In this document: positions 1-8,860 of the stretch, one piece after another
Numbering within the stretch: position 1 is the stretch's first letter
Layout of the letters: every line of letters begins with the position of its first letter
Origin: Paenibacillus alkaliterrae
GTDB taxonomy: Bacteria; Bacillota; Bacilli; Paenibacillales; Paenibacillaceae
NCBI RefSeq assembly: GCF_021532375.1
Contig: NZ_JAKGAP010000002.1
Location: forward strand, 288,801-352,800
Length of the DNA stretch: 64,000 nucleotides
Reading direction: 5' to 3'
Position numbers and translations under genes: made by a program
Notes under the pieces: generated by a model
The model's database searches: none
Told to the model about the DNA's origin: nothing
Seen by the model: the letters and a program-made list of their open reading frames with translations, nothing else

Positions 1-79
1 GCAGGCCTGACACTTAGAGTGGTACCACGGGATCTTCACGGCTCTCGTCTCTTATTTCAGAGACGGGGGCCTTTTTTAT
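1..79 (+). promoter_or_regulatory. T-box leader, 3' part with terminator (argS control)
   Basis: The conserved T-box element is visible at about 15-33 (core GAGTGGTACCACGG). It is followed by a GC-rich hairpin, arms 40-51 and 60-71 with two G-U pairs, and a run of six T. This is the antiterminator/terminator half of a T-box riboswitch that senses uncharged tRNA. The stem I and specifier region lie outside the window. Its position 30 bases before an arginyl-tRNA synthetase implies control by tRNA-Arg; the specifier codon cannot be seen. Confidence 0.88.
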
Positions 80-108
80 TTTTCGACTTATGGAATGGGG
101 GATAAGCG

Positions 109-1980
109 ATGGTTAGCAATCAAATTACGGCTGCGATCGAAGAGGTTACACTACAAATTTTAAAAGAGGGCAAGCTGCTGCGCCCTGATGATTTGAAAAT
201 CGCGGTCGAACATCCGGCTAACCCCGAGCATGGGGAATATAGCAGCAACATTGCGATGCAGCTTGCCAAGCTGCTGAAGCGAGCGCCTATTCAAATCGCG
301 AATGCTTTTAAAGAGGAGCTGAACGGTCATCCATACCTGAGCCCTGCCATCGACAAAATCGAGGTTGCTTCGCCCGGGTTCCTTAATTTCCATCTCAACT
401 GGGAACATTGGGCGAAGCCATCCAATCAGCAATTGCGCGATAAAGAACGTTCAAACAGGAAAGTGCTGATTGAACATACGTCCATTAACCCGAATAAGTC
501 GGCTCACATCGGTCATTTGCGCAACTCTTGCATTGGCGACACGTTGGCGAGGATGCTGGTTAAGGACGGTTATCAGGTCGAGGTGCATAATTATATCGAT
601 GATCTTGGAAACCAGCTGGCGGATACGGTCGTTGGCATTTTGAATACGGCGACTAAGCAGCCGTACGAACGATTCGGGGATTTTTGCTGGGAGACGTATT
701 CGAAAATCAATCAAGCCTACAAGACTCAGCCAGCGCTTCTGCAAGAGCGCACGAACGTACTAACCCATCTGGAGGAGGGGCATTCCAATATTGCCTGGAT
801 GGGATTGTTAGTTGCGGAACGAATCGTCCGCGAGCATGTCGAGGAGATGAAGCAATTCGGCATAACCTACGATGTTCTAGTGTGGGAGAGCAGCATCGTA
901 AGGGAAGGCTTCTGGTCCCGCGCTTTCGAGCTTCTGAAGCGGACGTCGATCTTTCGCCAAGAGGAGGATGGAAAGCTGAAGGGCTGCTGGGTGCTGAAGC
1001 AGTCGGAACAAGGAAGCGGCTCATTAGACTGGGCAGACTATCAAGCCGATAAAGTGTTGGTACGCTCCAATGGCATCTTGACTTATACGGCGAAGGATAT
1101 TGCGTATCATTTATGGAAGTTCGGAGTGCTGGATCAAGACTTCCGTTACAAAAAGTTTTCAGACGGTCTCTGGACCACGCATTCAAGCGGCATAAGAAAA
1201 AATATCGGTCATGCCGATATGGTTATTAACGTCATCGATCAGCGACAGGAATACCCGCAGGCGATGGTGAAGCAAGCACTGCTTGCTTTGGGCTTCACCG
1301 AGCAGGCCGCGAATCTTAGACATGTCAGCTACGGCGTTGTTTCTCTAAGTCCAGAGACGGCTAAGGGACTCGGAATCGATACGTCGGAGGGCAAGCATGC
1401 TTACGCGATGTCGGGAAGGCAGGGGATCGGGATAAAAATCGCGGATTTTCTGAAGCGAATGGAACAGATCATTGATAATAAACGTTCCCGCAAAGCCGGT
1501 TTATCCAGCCGTGCGATAGCGGCCGCATCCATCCGTTACTATCTGTTGCGGTTCCATTTGCAGACGGAGGTCGTATTCGATCTCGAGCAGGCGACGGAGG
1601 TATCAGGCAATACAGGCGTCTATTTGCTTTATTCGTATGCCCGCTCCTGCAGCATTTTGGAAAAGTCGAAGGTGTCTGCGACGTTACAGGCGGACATGAT
1701 TCCGTGCGGACAGTTGGAGCTGCAGGAACGCAGTCTGCTCAGACAACTTGCCTATTGGCCGGACACGCGGCAATCGGCGATCAGGGAGCTCGCTCCCAAT
1801 CAATTGTGCACATACGTATATGAGCTGTCTACGATGTTTAACCATTTCTATGCGACATGCCCTATATTGAAAGCGGATAGCGGGAAGCAAAGCTTTCGTT
1901 TATGGATAACGGAACGTTATAAGGAAACGATGCGCGAAGCGCTTGAAATGCTCGGCCTGCCGACGCCGAAAAGAATGTAG
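109..1980 (+). CDS. argS: Arginyl-tRNA synthetase (long form)
   Basis: Class I aminoacyl-tRNA synthetase that charges tRNA-Arg in the cytoplasm. An N-terminal Add-1 type tRNA-binding segment (NPEHGEYSSNIAMQLA near residues 38-54) precedes the HIGH signature at residues 133-136. A degenerate KMSK-like segment MSGRQG lies near residue 434, followed by the helical anticodon-binding domain. At 623 residues it is longer than the usual form of about 555, and the sequence differs enough from common Bacillus ArgRS that it may be a second copy. The ATG start has a GGGGGA ribosome site. The T-box leader directly upstream gives induction under arginine-tRNA starvation. Confidence 0.92.
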   Translation: MVSNQITAAIEEVTLQILKEGKLLRPDDLKIAVEHPANPEHGEYSSNIAMQLAKLLKRAPIQIANAFKEELNGHPYLSPAIDKIEVASPGFLNFHLNWEHWAKPSNQQLRDKERSNRKVLIEHTSINPNKSAHIGHLRNSCIGDTLARMLVKDGYQVEVHNYIDDLGNQLADTVVGILNTATKQPYERFGDFCWETYSKINQAYKTQPALLQERTNVLTHLEEGHSNIAWMGLLVAERIVREHVEEMKQFGITYDVLVWESSIVREGFWSRAFELLKRTSIFRQEEDGKLKGCWVLKQSEQGSGSLDWADYQADKVLVRSNGILTYTAKDIAYHLWKFGVLDQDFRYKKFSDGLWTTHSSGIRKNIGHADMVINVIDQRQEYPQAMVKQALLALGFTEQAANLRHVSYGVVSLSPETAKGLGIDTSEGKHAYAMSGRQGIGIKIADFLKRMEQIIDNKRSRKAGLSSRAIAAASIRYYLLRFHLQTEVVFDLEQATEVSGNTGVYLLYSYARSCSILEKSKVSATLQADMIPCGQLELQERSLLRQLAYWPDTRQSAIRELAPNQLCTYVYELSTMFNHFYATCPILKADSGKQSFRLWITERYKETMREALEMLGLPTPKRM

Positions 1981-2052
1981 CCTCAGGTTCCATTCATGCA
2001 TTTCGTCTGCCTGTCATATAGTTAAACGCAGAGGTACAGGCTGGGGAATGCG

Positions 2053-4347
2053 ATGAATGGAAGGCGGGTGCGGCGTTTGGAGCATAATAGCGAAGCTAAG
2101 CAAACCGATAATAGCGTGACGATAGATTTTGCGGTACAAGGAATGAGCTGCTCGGCCTGCGCGGCAAGATTAGAGAAGGCCGTAGGCAAAATGGAAGGCG
2201 TGGAGATGGCGGCGGTCAGCTTTCCGCTGCGTACGGCTTGGGTACAGTACTCTCCGGGCGTGCTCGGACCCGCTCAAATAGCGGAGCGCGTTAAGCAATT
2301 AGGCTTCGAAGCGCTATTGAACGAGACCGCGCGCGAGGGACTGCATAAGGAGCATCTTGCGCTAAAGCTGCGGCTTGCTGTGTCTGCGCTGCTTACGCTG
2401 CCGCTCTTAACCGGCATGCTGCAGCATATTCCGCTGCTGGAGCCGCTGCTTGCGGCGGTTCCGGCGTGGCTAACGCTGCCATGGCTGCAATTGGCGCTTG
2501 CCTCGATCATTCAGTTCGTGATTGGCATGCCTTTCTATTTTGGCGCTTACCATGCTTTGCGGCAGCGGAGCGCGAATATGGATGTGCTGGTCGCGATCGG
2601 CACGACGGCCGCTTATTTTTACAGCCATTATGCCGTTTTTCAAGACGGGTTGTTTCGTCCGCTTTCGTCCGCGGCCGCTCATGCGCCTCCTCTGTATTTT
2701 GAAACCTCGGCAGTCGTTATTACAGCCGTGGTGCTTGGAAAATATATAGAAACCAAAGCGTCGCTCCGTGCCCAGCAAAGCTCGAACGGCTTCAACATAC
2801 CCCAAAGCCAGCTCGCCGCAGTCGAGCGTGCGGGAGCAGTCGTGCGCATTCAAACGGAATTCGTTCGGGCTGGCGACATCGTGATCGTAGAAGCGGGCGA
2901 GGTTATTCCGGTGGACGGGATCGTTATCGGCGGACTGTCAGCGGCGGATGAGTCGCTGCTGACCGGCGAAAGCTTGCCGGTCACGAAGCGGGAAGGAGAT
3001 CCGGCGTGGGCGGGCACGCGTAACGAGAGCGCATGTCTGCGCATTCGAACGGATGCGGCCGGACATGATACGATGATTAATCGCATTCAAGAGCTTGTAC
3101 GGCAAGCGCAGCGCTCGAAATCGGCCATACAGCGAAATGTGGATGCGGCCGCGAGCTGGTTCGTGCCGGTTATGTTAGCCTTTGCTCTTATAACGGTTAT
3201 TTTGTGGGGAGTCTTACTCGATCCCGGCAACTGGAGCCGCGCGTTCGTGAGCGCTATCGCCGTATTGCTGGCGGCATGTCCATGCGCGCTAGGCTTAGCG
3301 GCGCCCATATCACTGGTCATTGCTTCGGGCAGGCTGGCGAAGCAAGGCATTATTTCGAAGGAAGCGGGCGCGCTCGAGCGGCTTGCTGGAATTCAGACTC
3401 TAATATTCGATAAAACGGGGACTTTGACAGAAGGTAAGCCCCGCGTTAGCGCGATGCTGGCAGTAAAAGGCAGCCGCTCCTCGCTTCTGAGATTAGCGGC
3501 CGCGGCGGAAGCTGGATCTTCGCATCCATTGGCCGCTGCCATTAAACGGGAAGCCGGTAAGCTCGGACTTGTCATTCCGCAGGCGGATCAGCAAGCCTTC
3601 ATCCCGGGCGGTGGGGTCGAGGCCGTGATTGAAGGGCAGAGGTTCGCGGTCGGCAATGCCCGGTTTGCGGCAGAGCGCGGCTGGAAGGTCGGTAAGGAAG
3701 CGGCAGCTTTCGCGGCAAGTCGAGAGGCTGCTGGAGAAACCGTCCTTTATGCAGCTGTAGAAAGGGAATGTAACGGCGTCATCGCTTTAAGCGACAGCAT
3801 AAAGCATAATGCGAGACAAACGGTAAGGGAACTGAAGAAGCTAGGCGTAACCGCACTGCTTGCGACCGGGGATCACGAGTCGCCGGCGCAAGCAGCGGCC
3901 AAGGCTGCGGGCATTATCGAGGTGCATGCTTCGATGCTGCCGGAGCAAAAGGCAGCGCTCGTGGAAAAGCTGAAAAATCAGGGGAAAAGAGTTGCGATGG
4001 CTGGCGATGGCTGGAATGATGCTCCTGCGTTGGCAACGGCCGATGTTGGCATTGCTATGGGGGACGGTACAGCCGCAGCGCTAAGTGCCGGCCACATGAC
4101 GTTGCTTTTCTCGCGCTTGCAGGTCATACCCGAAGCGATTCGGATTAGCCGGCTTACGATTCGGAATGTGCGCCAAAACTTAACGTTCGCTTTTCTCTAT
4201 AATGTCATCATCATCCCGTTCGCCTCGTTCGGGCTGCTCGAGCCTTGGATGGCCGGAACGGCCATGGCGCTGAGCTCCGTATCTGTCGTGGGCAACGCAC
4301 TTCGCTTAACGGGGCAGTTGCGGCGTACGGTTGGAGCTAAGTCATGA
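2053..4347 (+). CDS. copA: Copper-exporting P1B-type ATPase
   Basis: Membrane pump that exports Cu(I) using ATP. One N-terminal heavy-metal-binding domain carries GMSCSAC (Cys about 34 and 37). Transmembrane helices follow, then the TGES actuator motif near 303, the CPC ion channel motif near 410, the DKTGT phosphorylation site near 453 and the hinge GDGWNDAP near 651. The 764-residue length is normal for a single-HMA CopA. The stop overlaps the next start, so the two are coupled. No CsoR or CopZ gene is beside it, so the role could be copper supply to cytochrome oxidase (CcoI/FixI-like) rather than detoxification. Confidence 0.93.
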   Translation: MNGRRVRRLEHNSEAKQTDNSVTIDFAVQGMSCSACAARLEKAVGKMEGVEMAAVSFPLRTAWVQYSPGVLGPAQIAERVKQLGFEALLNETAREGLHKEHLALKLRLAVSALLTLPLLTGMLQHIPLLEPLLAAVPAWLTLPWLQLALASIIQFVIGMPFYFGAYHALRQRSANMDVLVAIGTTAAYFYSHYAVFQDGLFRPLSSAAAHAPPLYFETSAVVITAVVLGKYIETKASLRAQQSSNGFNIPQSQLAAVERAGAVVRIQTEFVRAGDIVIVEAGEVIPVDGIVIGGLSAADESLLTGESLPVTKREGDPAWAGTRNESACLRIRTDAAGHDTMINRIQELVRQAQRSKSAIQRNVDAAASWFVPVMLAFALITVILWGVLLDPGNWSRAFVSAIAVLLAACPCALGLAAPISLVIASGRLAKQGIISKEAGALERLAGIQTLIFDKTGTLTEGKPRVSAMLAVKGSRSSLLRLAAAAEAGSSHPLAAAIKREAGKLGLVIPQADQQAFIPGGGVEAVIEGQRFAVGNARFAAERGWKVGKEAAAFAASREAAGETVLYAAVERECNGVIALSDSIKHNARQTVRELKKLGVTALLATGDHESPAQAAAKAAGIIEVHASMLPEQKAALVEKLKNQGKRVAMAGDGWNDAPALATADVGIAMGDGTAAALSAGHMTLLFSRLQVIPEAIRISRLTIRNVRQNLTFAFLYNVIIIPFASFGLLEPWMAGTAMALSSVSVVGNALRLTGQLRRTVGAKS

Positions 4348-5030
4348 CGATCACCTGGCAGCAGCTCGGACTTATTATAATGACTGGATTGTTTAGTGCG
4401 CCGCATTGCATCGGCATGTGCGGCGGCATTGTATCTGCTGTTACTTTGCAATCCGCAGCGCACGTTCGCCATTCGATGCTCCTATACAATACAGGCCGTA
4501 TATTCTCCTATGCCTTATTGGGCGCTCTCATGGGCGCTGTCGGATCATTCGTAGATTTAGCAGGAAAGCTTGCGGGCGTCCAAGGACTTGCTTCGATCAT
4601 TGGCGGCTGTTTCTTGCTGCTGTGGCTTTGGCGCCGATTTCAACTGCCGCTGATGAATCGGCTTTCAGACCTGCTGCACAAAAGGCTTGCCGGCAACGCC
4701 GGACGCGGCGGACGTCAGGAGTCGCTGCATTTGCTGGCTGCCGGAGTCGCCTTTGGATTTCTGCCATGCGGGCTGACGTATGCCATGCAAATGACGGCTG
4801 CGAGCACCGGATCGGCAGCCGAGGGAGCGCTGGTGATGGCTTTGTTCGGCTTATCCACGTTCCCGGCTTTGGCGGCAGCCGCTTTCCTGGCGTCCTTCGC
4901 CGATCGAAAGTGGCGCCGATTCATGCGGAGAGCAGGCGTCATAACTGCAATAGCGGTCGGCCTATTATCGATTCTGCGCGGCCTTGCCGCGAATGGAATT
5001 ATACCAAGCATAAATCCTTGGCTTTGGTAG
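4344..5030 (+). CDS. TauE/SafE or DsbD_2-like membrane protein
   Basis: Polytopic protein of 228 residues in the family annotated sulfite exporter TauE/SafE (DsbD_2/UreH-like). Near the N-terminus it has the motif SAPHCIGMCGG (residues about 13-23), whose His and Cys residues are a plausible copper site, and a second FGFLPCGLTYA helix characteristic of the family. ATGA overlap with copA indicates translational coupling. In many bacteria such a gene sits with ccoGHIS genes for cytochrome cbb3 oxidase assembly, so a role in copper handling or oxidase maturation is inferred; sulfite transport itself is unsupported. Confidence 0.8.
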   Translation: MTITWQQLGLIIMTGLFSAPHCIGMCGGIVSAVTLQSAAHVRHSMLLYNTGRIFSYALLGALMGAVGSFVDLAGKLAGVQGLASIIGGCFLLLWLWRRFQLPLMNRLSDLLHKRLAGNAGRGGRQESLHLLAAGVAFGFLPCGLTYAMQMTAASTGSAAEGALVMALFGLSTFPALAAAAFLASFADRKWRRFMRRAGVITAIAVGLLSILRGLAANGIIPSINPWLW

Positions 5031-5037
5031 GGAGCGT

Positions 5038-5481
5038 TCAATGGACGGCTTCCAAGCGTCTTTCTAATGTATACGTCTGATTACCGGCTTCCAGTGTTAA
5101 AGTAGCCTTCCACATGCCGGGCATTAAAGGAATGCCTTCGCCGGTATATTTGCCGGGAGCCGCCTCTGTCATTTGAAACTCCACGTCTCCGCAAACCATG
5201 CCGAGCATATCCAGTTTAATTGCTAAGTCAGCTCCTTCAAACGGAGCCCCGTTAAGATTAGTTACATGTAACGAGAACGTATTTTCATGCAGCGCCTTAG
5301 CTGGATAGCCCTCGATTGACCAAATGAGATTCCCGCTTTCGAAGGCATGCTCCGTAATCTGGGGTGCAGTTTCCTTGCCGGAAAAGAGCCAGGTAAGCAA
5401 GAAAGCAATCGCCATGCCTAGGATTATGATGGCGAGTGCGAGCTTTATCCGAGGAGCTAACGGTTTATTTTGCGGAAGCAT
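5038..5481 (-). CDS. FixH/YtkA-like membrane-anchored protein
   Basis: 147-residue protein with one N-terminal transmembrane segment (about residues 12-32) and an extracytoplasmic beta-sandwich domain. The C-terminal pattern, PGKYTGEGIPLMPGMWKATL, is typical of FixH/YtkA-like proteins. It converges tail-to-tail with the copA-TauE pair with only a few bases between stops. FixH proteins are associated with copper delivery to haem-copper oxidases in other species. A role with copA is inference from proximity, since it is on the opposite strand and transcribed separately. Confidence 0.75.
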   Translation of the reverse strand: MLPQNKPLAPRIKLALAIIILGMAIAFLLTWLFSGKETAPQITEHAFESGNLIWSIEGYPAKALHENTFSLHVTNLNGAPFEGADLAIKLDMLGMVCGDVEFQMTEAAPGKYTGEGIPLMPGMWKATLTLEAGNQTYTLERRLEAVH

Positions 5482-5575
5482 TCGGAAATACGACCTCCCT
5501 TATTTGTGGATGCATATAAAGTTTACTATGCTGACAACGTACGAACCAGAACGGCAAAAACTCCTTAATTGGCTA

Positions 5576-5605
5576 TTGGACAAATTAGAAAATACGGTGT
5601 ATAGT
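5576..5605 (+). promoter_or_regulatory. Probable sigma-A promoter of the cobalamin operon
   Basis: TTGGAC at 5576-5581 and TATAGT at 5600-5605 are separated by 18 bases. They lie about 25 bases upstream of the first riboswitch helix, so the expected start of transcription would give a leader that begins with the aptamer. The -35 box is imperfect. Confidence 0.5.
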
Positions 5606-5629
5606 AACTACTGATAATTTCATAGTGAA

Positions 5630-5863
5630 TAAATAGGTGCTGATACGAGAGAGTGTGAAGAAAGCTATTCACACGATTCGCTTCGTTTCTCGTTGAAGCT
5701 TAATAGGGAAGACCGGTGAAAATCCGGCACGGACCCGCCACTGTAAGGAATGGCATCGCAAGCTAACGCTTGGCGATTGCAGCGCGCCGACATACAGTCA
5801 CTGAGGCTATGCCTTGGGAAGACATCGGCTGCGTATTCCGAGTCAGGAGACCTGCCTGTTTAA
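5630..5863 (+). ncRNA. Cobalamin (B12) riboswitch
   Basis: The conserved adenosylcobalamin aptamer is recognisable. The B12-box core GCCACTGTAA is at 5738-5747, preceded by GGTGAAAATCCGGCACGG, and the 3' part ends with GAGTCAGGAGACCTGCCTG. It precedes the corrinoid uptake gene btuF and the whole salvage run, so high cobalamin should switch the operon off. Confidence 0.95.
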
Positions 5864-5938
5864 ATAACGCTTGAACCTACGTGGACTTAGGGAGGTGTTG
5901 GAGAAGCTTTTCGCTTTGTTTTTAATGAGGCGTATAGT

Positions 5939-5975
5939 AGCATTTCTGGCACATTGTCAGAGATGCTTTTTTTAT
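5939..5975 (+). terminator. Expression-platform terminator of the B12 riboswitch
   Basis: A 10-bp stem (arms 5939-5948 and 5958-5967, one G-U pair) is followed by an uninterrupted T run. It lies between the aptamer and the btuF ribosome site and therefore fits transcription attenuation when cobalamin is bound. Its position also rules out a btuF start upstream of it. Confidence 0.8.
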
Positions 5976-6010
5976 TTTATACGAAATTATTTATAGGGGT
6001 GGAGAGAAGG

Positions 6011-7003
6011 ATGAATTCAGTCAACCGCAGTATAATGAAGATGTTGCTTGGATTGCTCTTGACGCTGATGCTCGTTTTTACGGCAGCATGCGGAGCAAAT
6101 ACCAAGACGGAGAATGAGCCTAATCAATCAGCAGCAAACACGGAGCAGGCAGCAACGAGTGAGCCGGCGCCGACAGTTACCGCTACCGCTTACCCGCTTA
6201 CCGTTTCGGATGATACGGGTACGGAGATGACTTTCGAGCAAGCGCCGGCGAAGGTCGTTACGCTTGTCCCGAGTGAAACGGAAACGATTTTTGCAATCGG
6301 CTCCGGGGATCAGGTCGTCGGCGTTGACGAGTGGAGCAACTATCCGGAGGAAGCAGCCTCGAAGCAGAAGATTGGCGATATGACGACCAATATCGAGGCT
6401 GTTGCCGCGCTGAATCCGGATCTGGTTCTTGCTTCCGCTTCAATGAACTCGGATGCGATTGCTCAGCTTCGCTCATTAAACATTACCGTATTCGCAACCG
6501 AACCGAAAACCTATGATGCGGTTATTGCCAAAATCGAGCTTTTAGGTCATATTATGGATAAGCAAGCGGAAGCGGCGGAAACGGCAGACCATATGCGCTC
6601 CGTGAAGCAGCAGGTGACGGACGCCGTCAAGGATGCCGAGAAGAAGAAGGTGTATCTCGAGTTTTCTCCCGGCTGGACCGTTGGTGCCGGAACTTTCCTC
6701 GATGAGCTGTTAACGATCGCAGGAGGAACAAATATTTCTGCGGTTAAGCCGGATTGGTACGAGGTTAGCGCAGAGGAAGTCGTTGCTGAAAATCCGCAAA
6801 TTATTATTTATCCTGACATGGGAGTGGATCCGAATCCAATCGTCGCCGGCATCGAAAGCCGCCCTGGCTGGGATGTGATCGACGCGGTGAAAAACAAGCA
6901 GCTGCATGCCGTGACCAATGATCCGCTCGTACGCGTTGGACCGCGTCTTGCCGACGGCTTGCTTGAGCTTGCGAAAGCGATTCACCCGGATCTCGTAAAA
7001 TAA
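6011..7003 (+). CDS. btuF: Cobalamin/corrinoid ABC transporter substrate-binding lipoprotein
   Basis: Surface lipoprotein that captures corrinoids for import. The ATG at 6011 has a strong GGAGAGAAGG site. An in-frame ATG at 5954 lies inside the terminator stem and is rejected. The signal peptide ends in a lipobox before Cys (FTAACG), followed by a Ser/Thr/Glu/Asn-rich linker and a class III periplasmic-binding fold (PTVTATAYPL, VVTLVPSETETIFAIG, VVGVDEWSNYP). 330 residues after start correction. It directly follows a B12 riboswitch and precedes btuC and btuD, which sets corrinoid over ferri-siderophore specificity. Confidence 0.9.
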   Translation: MNSVNRSIMKMLLGLLLTLMLVFTAACGANTKTENEPNQSAANTEQAATSEPAPTVTATAYPLTVSDDTGTEMTFEQAPAKVVTLVPSETETIFAIGSGDQVVGVDEWSNYPEEAASKQKIGDMTTNIEAVAALNPDLVLASASMNSDAIAQLRSLNITVFATEPKTYDAVIAKIELLGHIMDKQAEAAETADHMRSVKQQVTDAVKDAEKKKVYLEFSPGWTVGAGTFLDELLTIAGGTNISAVKPDWYEVSAEEVVAENPQIIIYPDMGVDPNPIVAGIESRPGWDVIDAVKNKQLHAVTNDPLVRVGPRLADGLLELAKAIHPDLVK

Positions 7004-7007
7004 GCAG

Positions 7008-8039
7008 ATGACATATAAACTCGTTTGGTATGGAGGAGCAGCTATGCTCCTTCTTGCTGTTTCTATCATAGTAAGCTTGTCTATAGGCTCGGCAGGGATT
7101 TCGGTCCGTGATGTGTGGGGCATCCTGCTTCATCAGTTGCCCTGGCTCGCGGATAAACCCGTTGCGTATACATCGGGAGAAGTAGCGATCGTGACGCAGG
7201 TTCGCCTTTCGCGCGTATTGCTGGCAGTCCTGGTCGGCGCCTGCCTCGCGCTTGCAGGGACCGGCTTTCAAGGAGTGCTGCGCAATCCGCTGGCCGATCC
7301 TTATACGTTAGGCGTCGCCTCAGGAAGCTCGGTGGGCGCCGCTTTTATTATTTTGTTCGGCCTGCAGACTGCGCTGGGTATGTGGACGATTCCGCTTGTA
7401 GCGTTCAGTACCGGAACGATTACGCTTCTGGGCGTTTTTTGGCTGTCCCGCAGCAAGGGCATCATGCAAATCGAAACGCTTATTTTATCCGGGGTCATCA
7501 TTCAATCCTTTCTTGGCGCATTTGTATCGTTCATGGTGTCCTTGTCGCAGGGCGTAGTCAATCAAATCTTGTTTTGGCTGATGGGTTCGCTTGCCATGCG
7601 GAGCTGGGACAATGTCTATATGCTGCTTCCGTTTCTCGCAATTGGGCTGCCTGTGCTTCTTGTGTACGGCCAATCGCTCAATTTATTCGTATTGGGAGAA
7701 CGGCATGCGGCGCATCTTGGCATTCGCGTGGAACGGACGAAGCTGATCGTATTGATCAGCTCGACGCTGCTTACGGCGGCGGCCGTCTCCGTTTCCGGTG
7801 TTATTGGCTTCGTGGGACTCGTTATCCCGCATCTGATTCGATTGCTGGTTGGTCCGGACTATCGGTTAATTATCCCTCTGTCGGCCATAGGAGGCGGAGT
7901 CTTTGTCTTATGGGCAGATACGCTCGCGAGAACGGCCCTGTCACCAAAGGAAATTCCTTTAGGCGTCGTGACCGCTTTAATCGGGGCGCCATTCTTTGCT
8001 TATTTACTGCATAGGCGCAAGCTCAAGGAGGGCGGCTAG
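7008..8039 (+). CDS. btuC: Corrinoid ABC transporter permease (FecCD/BtuC family)
   Basis: Inner-membrane permease of 343 residues with about ten hydrophobic helices. It has the FecCD signatures GVLRNPLADPYTLGVASGSS, FWLMGSLA and GFVGLVIPHLIRLLVGPDYR. It starts four bases after btuF. The annotated ATG at 7008 has a poor ribosome site; an in-frame ATG at 7044 follows GGAGG with ideal spacing, but would remove part of the first helix, so the true start is uncertain. It forms the import complex with BtuF and BtuD. Confidence 0.9.
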   Translation: MTYKLVWYGGAAMLLLAVSIIVSLSIGSAGISVRDVWGILLHQLPWLADKPVAYTSGEVAIVTQVRLSRVLLAVLVGACLALAGTGFQGVLRNPLADPYTLGVASGSSVGAAFIILFGLQTALGMWTIPLVAFSTGTITLLGVFWLSRSKGIMQIETLILSGVIIQSFLGAFVSFMVSLSQGVVNQILFWLMGSLAMRSWDNVYMLLPFLAIGLPVLLVYGQSLNLFVLGERHAAHLGIRVERTKLIVLISSTLLTAAAVSVSGVIGFVGLVIPHLIRLLVGPDYRLIIPLSAIGGGVFVLWADTLARTALSPKEIPLGVVTALIGAPFFAYLLHRRKLKEGG

Positions 8040-8041
8040 AA

Positions 8042-8860
8042 ATGATAGAAGCCAAGGCAATTGTTCAGGAGGTTCAAGGACGTCCTGTGCTGGGCGGTCT
8101 TTCCTGTTCGTTTCAGAAAGGCCGCATGTACGGAATTATTGGACCCAATGGTGTCGGCAAATCCACCCTGCTGCAGCTGTTATCGGGAATTGACCGTCCG
8201 AAGCATGGCGAGGTTCTGTTGGATGGGCGGATCATCCTGTCCTATCCGAGAAAGCAGCTCGCCAGAATTATGGCTGTGCTGCAGCAGAGCGGTCTTCCGC
8301 CTGTCGGCTTCTCGGTGCGCGAGGTCGTCAGCATGGGCAGATATCCTTATCAAAACTGGCTTGGCAGCGAGGAGAAGGATTCAGATGCCGTCATTGATGC
8401 TGCGCTAAAGGCTATGGGACTTAAAGAGCTTGAGCATCGCAAAATGGATCATCTGAGCGGAGGCGAACGGCAGCGCGTGGCGCTTGCCAAGCTTATGGCG
8501 CAAGAGCCGTCTGTTATTTTGCTCGATGAACCGACCACTTATTTGGATATTGGCTTTCAAGTGCAACTGCTCGATACGGTCCGTGCATGGCAGCGAGAAC
8601 GCGACCTTACCGTTATCGCCGTCCTTCACGATTTGAATTTAGCTTCGCTCTATTGCGACGAGCTCGTTGTTCTGCACCGTGGGACGGTTGCCGCGGCGGG
8701 AGAACCCCATATAGTTCTGACGACAGCGTTAATCGAGCAGGTATATGAAACCGCTGCGAGCGTTATCTCCCATCCCTTGACGGGTTCCCCGCAAATTATG
8801 CTTCAGCCGTATTCGTACAAAGGAATGAATCAAGTAATGAAAGTGAAGGAGCGACAGTAA
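8042..8860 (+). CDS. btuD: Corrinoid ABC transporter ATP-binding protein
   Basis: 272-residue ATPase that powers the BtuC permease. It carries Walker A GPNGVGKST (about 37-45), the signature LSGGERQRVALA (about 138-149) and Walker B VILLDEPTTYLD. The family-typical Q-loop and H-loop (AVLHDLNLA) are present. The ribosome site GGAGGGCGG lies at the end of btuC, and the stop overlaps the cobT start, so it is coupled to both neighbours. Confidence 0.92.
   Translation: MIEAKAIVQEVQGRPVLGGLSCSFQKGRMYGIIGPNGVGKSTLLQLLSGIDRPKHGEVLLDGRIILSYPRKQLARIMAVLQQSGLPPVGFSVREVVSMGRYPYQNWLGSEEKDSDAVIDAALKAMGLKELEHRKMDHLSGGERQRVALAKLMAQEPSVILLDEPTTYLDIGFQVQLLDTVRAWQRERDLTVIAVLHDLNLASLYCDELVVLHRGTVAAAGEPHIVLTTALIEQVYETAASVISHPLTGSPQIMLQPYSYKGMNQVMKVKERQ

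Noticed and set aside
5954..6010. Upstream in-frame start for btuF
   Set aside because: The codon lies within the terminator hairpin of the riboswitch and has no ribosome site; the lipoprotein signal starts at 6011.
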